Shown piece by piece: positions 62,145-64,000 of a stretch of 64,000 nt of DNA. The notes under the pieces were generated by a model. That model saw only the letters and a list, made by a program, of their open reading frames with translations, ran no database searches and was not told the DNA's origin. Every line of letters begins with the position of its first letter. Position 1 is the first letter of the stretch. Source of the stretch: Marinibaculum pumilum (lineage in GTDB: Bacteria; Pseudomonadota; Alphaproteobacteria; Ferrovibrionales; Ferrovibrionaceae); the NCBI RefSeq assembly GCF_042646425.1, contig NZ_JBHRTR010000037.1:1-64000 (forward strand). Direction: 5' to 3'. The position numbers and the translations under genes are program-made.

Positions 62145-62438
62145 TCAGTGGCCGCCCTGGGCGTTCATCTTCGCGACCTGTTCCGGGCTGGCCTCGCTCT
62201 GATGCTTCGCCTTCCATTCGGCATAGGGCATGCCGTAGATGATCTCGCGCGCCTCTTCCTTGCCCATCTCCTGACCGCGGGCCTGGGCGGCCTCCTGGTA
62301 CCAGTTCGACAGACAGTTGCGGCAGAAGCCGGCCAGCCCCATCAGGTCGATGTTCTGGACCTCCGGCCGCTCGCGCAGATGCTCCACCAGGCGGCGGAAA
62401 GCCGCGGCCTCCAGTTCGGTGCGTGTGCTGTCGTCCAT
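62145..62438 (-). CDS. DUF1244 protein
   Basis: 97 residues: AAAFRRLVEHLRERPEVQNIDLMGLAGFCRNCLSNWYQEAA and EEAREIIYGMPYAEWKAKHQ are the whole DUF1244 family core, with the CRNC pair (FCRNCL) that may bind metal or sense redox state. Conserved widely in proteobacteria with unknown function. AGGAGG lies 8 nt before ATG 62438. Nearby gapR is on the same strand but 235 bp away. Confidence 0.88.
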   Translation of the reverse strand: MDDSTRTELEAAAFRRLVEHLRERPEVQNIDLMGLAGFCRNCLSNWYQEAAQARGQEMGKEEAREIIYGMPYAEWKAKHQSEASPEQVAKMNAQGGH

Positions 62439-62482
62439 CCTTGCATCCTCCTGCCGATCGCCGGGCCGTCGGCCGGCCCATC

Positions 62483-62516
62483 GTTGCACATAGGTGGGGG
62501 TTGCACATAAGTGGGG
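62483..62516. repeat. 17-bp tandem repeat upstream of DUF1244 gene
   Basis: GTTGCACATAGGTGGGG (62483-62499) is followed directly by GTTGCACATAAGTGGGG (62500-62516), one mismatch. The pair lies 45-78 bp upstream of the DUF1244 start and just beyond the end of the ligase gene, where a promoter is expected. Possible regulator binding sites. Confidence 0.5.
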
Positions 62517-62541
62517 CCTGCGCGCCGCCGGGTCAAAACCT

Positions 62542-63699
62542 TCAGGCCGCGCCCGCATCTTCCGCCGCGACGGTGCCGGCCGCGGTCTCCGCGATCAGCC
62601 AGTCGACCACCGCGCACAGCGCCTCCGCCGGCGTGGCGCCCTGTGCCAGCGCATCCTCGCGCACCTGCCGCTGGCGGTCGGCCGAGGTTCCCCGTGCCAC
62701 GATCGTGCGTGCATGCCGTACCTCCTCCAGGCAGCCGAGCCGGCGGGCATCGGGCTCCACCAGCATGATCAGTTCCTCCACCAGGGCGGACAGCGGCAGC
62801 CGCTCGCCCTTGCCGAAATCGACCAGCTGCCCTTCCACCCCGTAGCGCTGCGCCAGCCAGCGATTCTCCGCGATCAGGCTGCTCGGATAGATCCGCCAGC
62901 GCTGGTTCAGCTGCCGCAGCCGCCACAGCATCGACAGCAGGCAGGCATAGAGGGCGGCCACGCAGACCGCGTCCTCCAGGGTCGTGCACATGTCGCAGAC
63001 CCGCAGCTCCAGGGTGGGATATTTGGAGGACGGCCGCACATCCCACCAGATCTTGCTCTCCTCCTCGATCAGCCCGGCATCGATCATAAGCCGGACCATG
63101 CGCTGGTAGGCGGCATGGGTCTCCATGCGGTCCGGCAGGCCGGTGCGCGGCAGCGAGTGGAACACTGACAGCCGGTAGGACTTCACCCCCATATCCTCGC
63201 CCTGCCAGAACGGCGACGAACCGGTCAGCGCCAGCAGGTGCGGCAGGAAGTAGCTGACCTGGTTCATCAGGTCGATCCGCAGTTCCGGGTCGTCCAGCCC
63301 GACATGGACATGCTGGCCGCAGATCAGCAGCCGGCGGACCACCCCGCCCAGGTCGCGGGCGATCAGGTCGTAGCGCGGCCCCGGCGTGTGGCGCTGGTCC
63401 GACCAGCGGGCGAAGGGGTGGGTGGAGGCGGCGATCGGCGCCATGCCGAAACGCGCGGCGGTGCGGGCGATGGTGCCGCGCAGGGTGGCTAGTTCGTCGC
63501 GCGCCTGGGCGACGGAGGTGCAGACCGGCGTATCGACCTCGATCTGGCTCAGCAGGAACTCGTTGTGCACATGGTTCCCCAGCGCGTCGCGGCAGGCGGC
63601 CATGAAGTCCGGCGGCGGGTCGGTGACCGCGTTCCGCGTGGTGCGGTCGACGAGGATATATTCTTCCTCGATCCCGATCGTCTCGCCCGGCCCGGTCAT
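62542..63699 (-). CDS. YbdK-family carboxylate-amine ligase (GCS2-like)
   Basis: 385 residues. TIGIEEEYILVD at the N-terminus (metal-binding Glu cluster), HNEFLLSQIEVDTPVC, LICGQHVHVGLDD and SSKYPTLELRVCDMCTTLEDAV define the glutamate-cysteine ligase 2 superfamily, YbdK branch. Forms an amide bond with ATP, weak gamma-glutamylcysteine activity in known members, physiological substrates unknown. Start ATG overlaps the stop of the upstream amidohydrolase by 4 nt (ATGA), so the two are translationally coupled. Confidence 0.9.
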   Translation of the reverse strand: MTGPGETIGIEEEYILVDRTTRNAVTDPPPDFMAACRDALGNHVHNEFLLSQIEVDTPVCTSVAQARDELATLRGTIARTAARFGMAPIAASTHPFARWSDQRHTPGPRYDLIARDLGGVVRRLLICGQHVHVGLDDPELRIDLMNQVSYFLPHLLALTGSSPFWQGEDMGVKSYRLSVFHSLPRTGLPDRMETHAAYQRMVRLMIDAGLIEEESKIWWDVRPSSKYPTLELRVCDMCTTLEDAVCVAALYACLLSMLWRLRQLNQRWRIYPSSLIAENRWLAQRYGVEGQLVDFGKGERLPLSALVEELIMLVEPDARRLGCLEEVRHARTIVARGTSADRQRQVREDALAQGATPAEALCAVVDWLIAETAAGTVAAEDAGAA

Positions 63700-64000
63700 A
63701 CCGGTTCGTCCCCGGATGCCAGCCGGGAGAAGGGCGGCGGATAGAGCTCCAGGCTGCGGCGCAGGACCAGGGCCAGCCGGTGGGCCCAGGCGGTGGCGCC
63801 GTCGCGCGTGTCGATCAGGTCCTGGCGCAGCTCGAACAGGACATGCGGCAGGCCCGGCATCTCCGCATGCCGGCGCATGGTCAGGCCCTCGGGCTGCCTG
63901 GCGCTGTAGGGCTGGTTGTCGCCGACGCAGAGGCCGTCATCGGCCCGCAGCAGGTCCATCACCGGGTTTGCCAGGCGGCCGTCGACCTCGTTCCACAGGA
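63696..64000 (-). CDS. N-formylglutamate amidohydrolase family (partial, 5' end beyond window)
   Basis: The C-terminal about 100 residues are visible: VGDNQPYSARQPEGLTMRRHAEM and LPHVLFELRQDLIDT are typical of the N-formylglutamate amidohydrolase family, and the frame continues without a stop to the window edge (LANPVMDLLRADDG). Family members release formate or amine from N-formyl-amino acids; paired with a YbdK-type ligase, the gene may recycle or trim the ligase product. Overlaps the ligase gene by 4 nt. Confidence 0.82.
   Translation of the reverse strand, partial: LWNEVDGRLANPVMDLLRADDGLCVGDNQPYSARQPEGLTMRRHAEMPGLPHVLFELRQDLIDTRDGATAWAHRLALVLRRSLELYPPPFSRLASGDEPV

Overview
The window is a high-GC (roughly 70%) chromosomal segment, most likely from an alphaproteobacterium of the Rhodospirillales type. 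The evidence is a GapR (DUF2312) homologue, a DUF1244 protein, the DUF2849/sulfite reductase/DUF934 sulfur operon, a 41-residue zinc-less ribosomal protein L36, heterotetrameric sarcosine oxidase, and a cyanide-insensitive-type bd oxidase. Genes are tightly packed, with many 1-17 nt overlaps and frequent TTG or GTG starts. I see no tRNA, rRNA, CRISPR array, insertion sequence, prophage or plasmid function. One assembly gap of 102 N lies at the 3' end of katG.

Layout. 0.2-5.6 kb: a giant secreted protein built from about 25-residue repeats. 5.9-8.1 kb: an SDR-fold protein without its catalytic tetrad, a small secreted protein and an alpha/beta hydrolase. 8.3-12.1 kb: a TetR-MFS efflux operon with a perfect palindromic operator, then gst/NTF2-like genes divergent from an HxlR regulator with three evenly spaced GGTTACC sites between them. 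12.1-19.6 kb: soxBDAG (sarcosine oxidase) plus an isochorismatase-family hydrolase on the minus strand, and a divergent MFS transporter. 19.7-23.7 kb: the siroheme/sulfite reductase operon. 23.8-26.3 kb: a cloverleaf-like palindromic element and katG. 26.6-31.3 kb: an orphan TRAP binding protein, a Kv-type channel, a CaiB/BaiF CoA transferase and two tandem DsbA-fold isomerases. 31.4-32.7 kb: a PRC-barrel protein and an ArsC/Spx-like protein.

32.9-40.1 kb: a three-gene peptide-ligase-like locus (transglutaminase-DUF2126; DUF404/407 ATP-grasp fused to alpha-E; second transglutaminase) that runs directly into cydDC (40.1-43.7 kb). A frameshifted DUF4239-like gene follows. cydAB lies in opposite orientation (45.6-48.1 kb), with a small membrane protein/winged-helix operon between, preceded by a 41-bp near-perfect palindrome. 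48.3-52.3 kb: class III aminotransferase, phosphotransacetylase and acetate kinase. 52.3-54.8 kb: a PA14 lipid- or sugar-facing secreted protein, a VOC protein, a third DsbA-fold isomerase, and rpmJ. 55.1-59.2 kb: glycolate oxidase glcDEF. 59.3-62.4 kb: a TPR protein, a response-regulator/histidine-kinase hybrid, a small secreted protein, gapR and DUF1244. 62.5-64.0 kb: a YbdK-type carboxylate-amine ligase overlapping a partial N-formylglutamate amidohydrolase.

Themes: oxidative C1/C2 and methylated-amine metabolism (sarcosine, glycolate, acetyl-phosphate), respiration under low oxygen or inhibitors (CydABCD), sulfur assimilation, and two separate amide-bond-forming loci of unknown product. 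The most intriguing items are the 32.9-40.1 kb locus, the 25-residue-repeat giant protein, and a family of tripartite palindromic intergenic elements.
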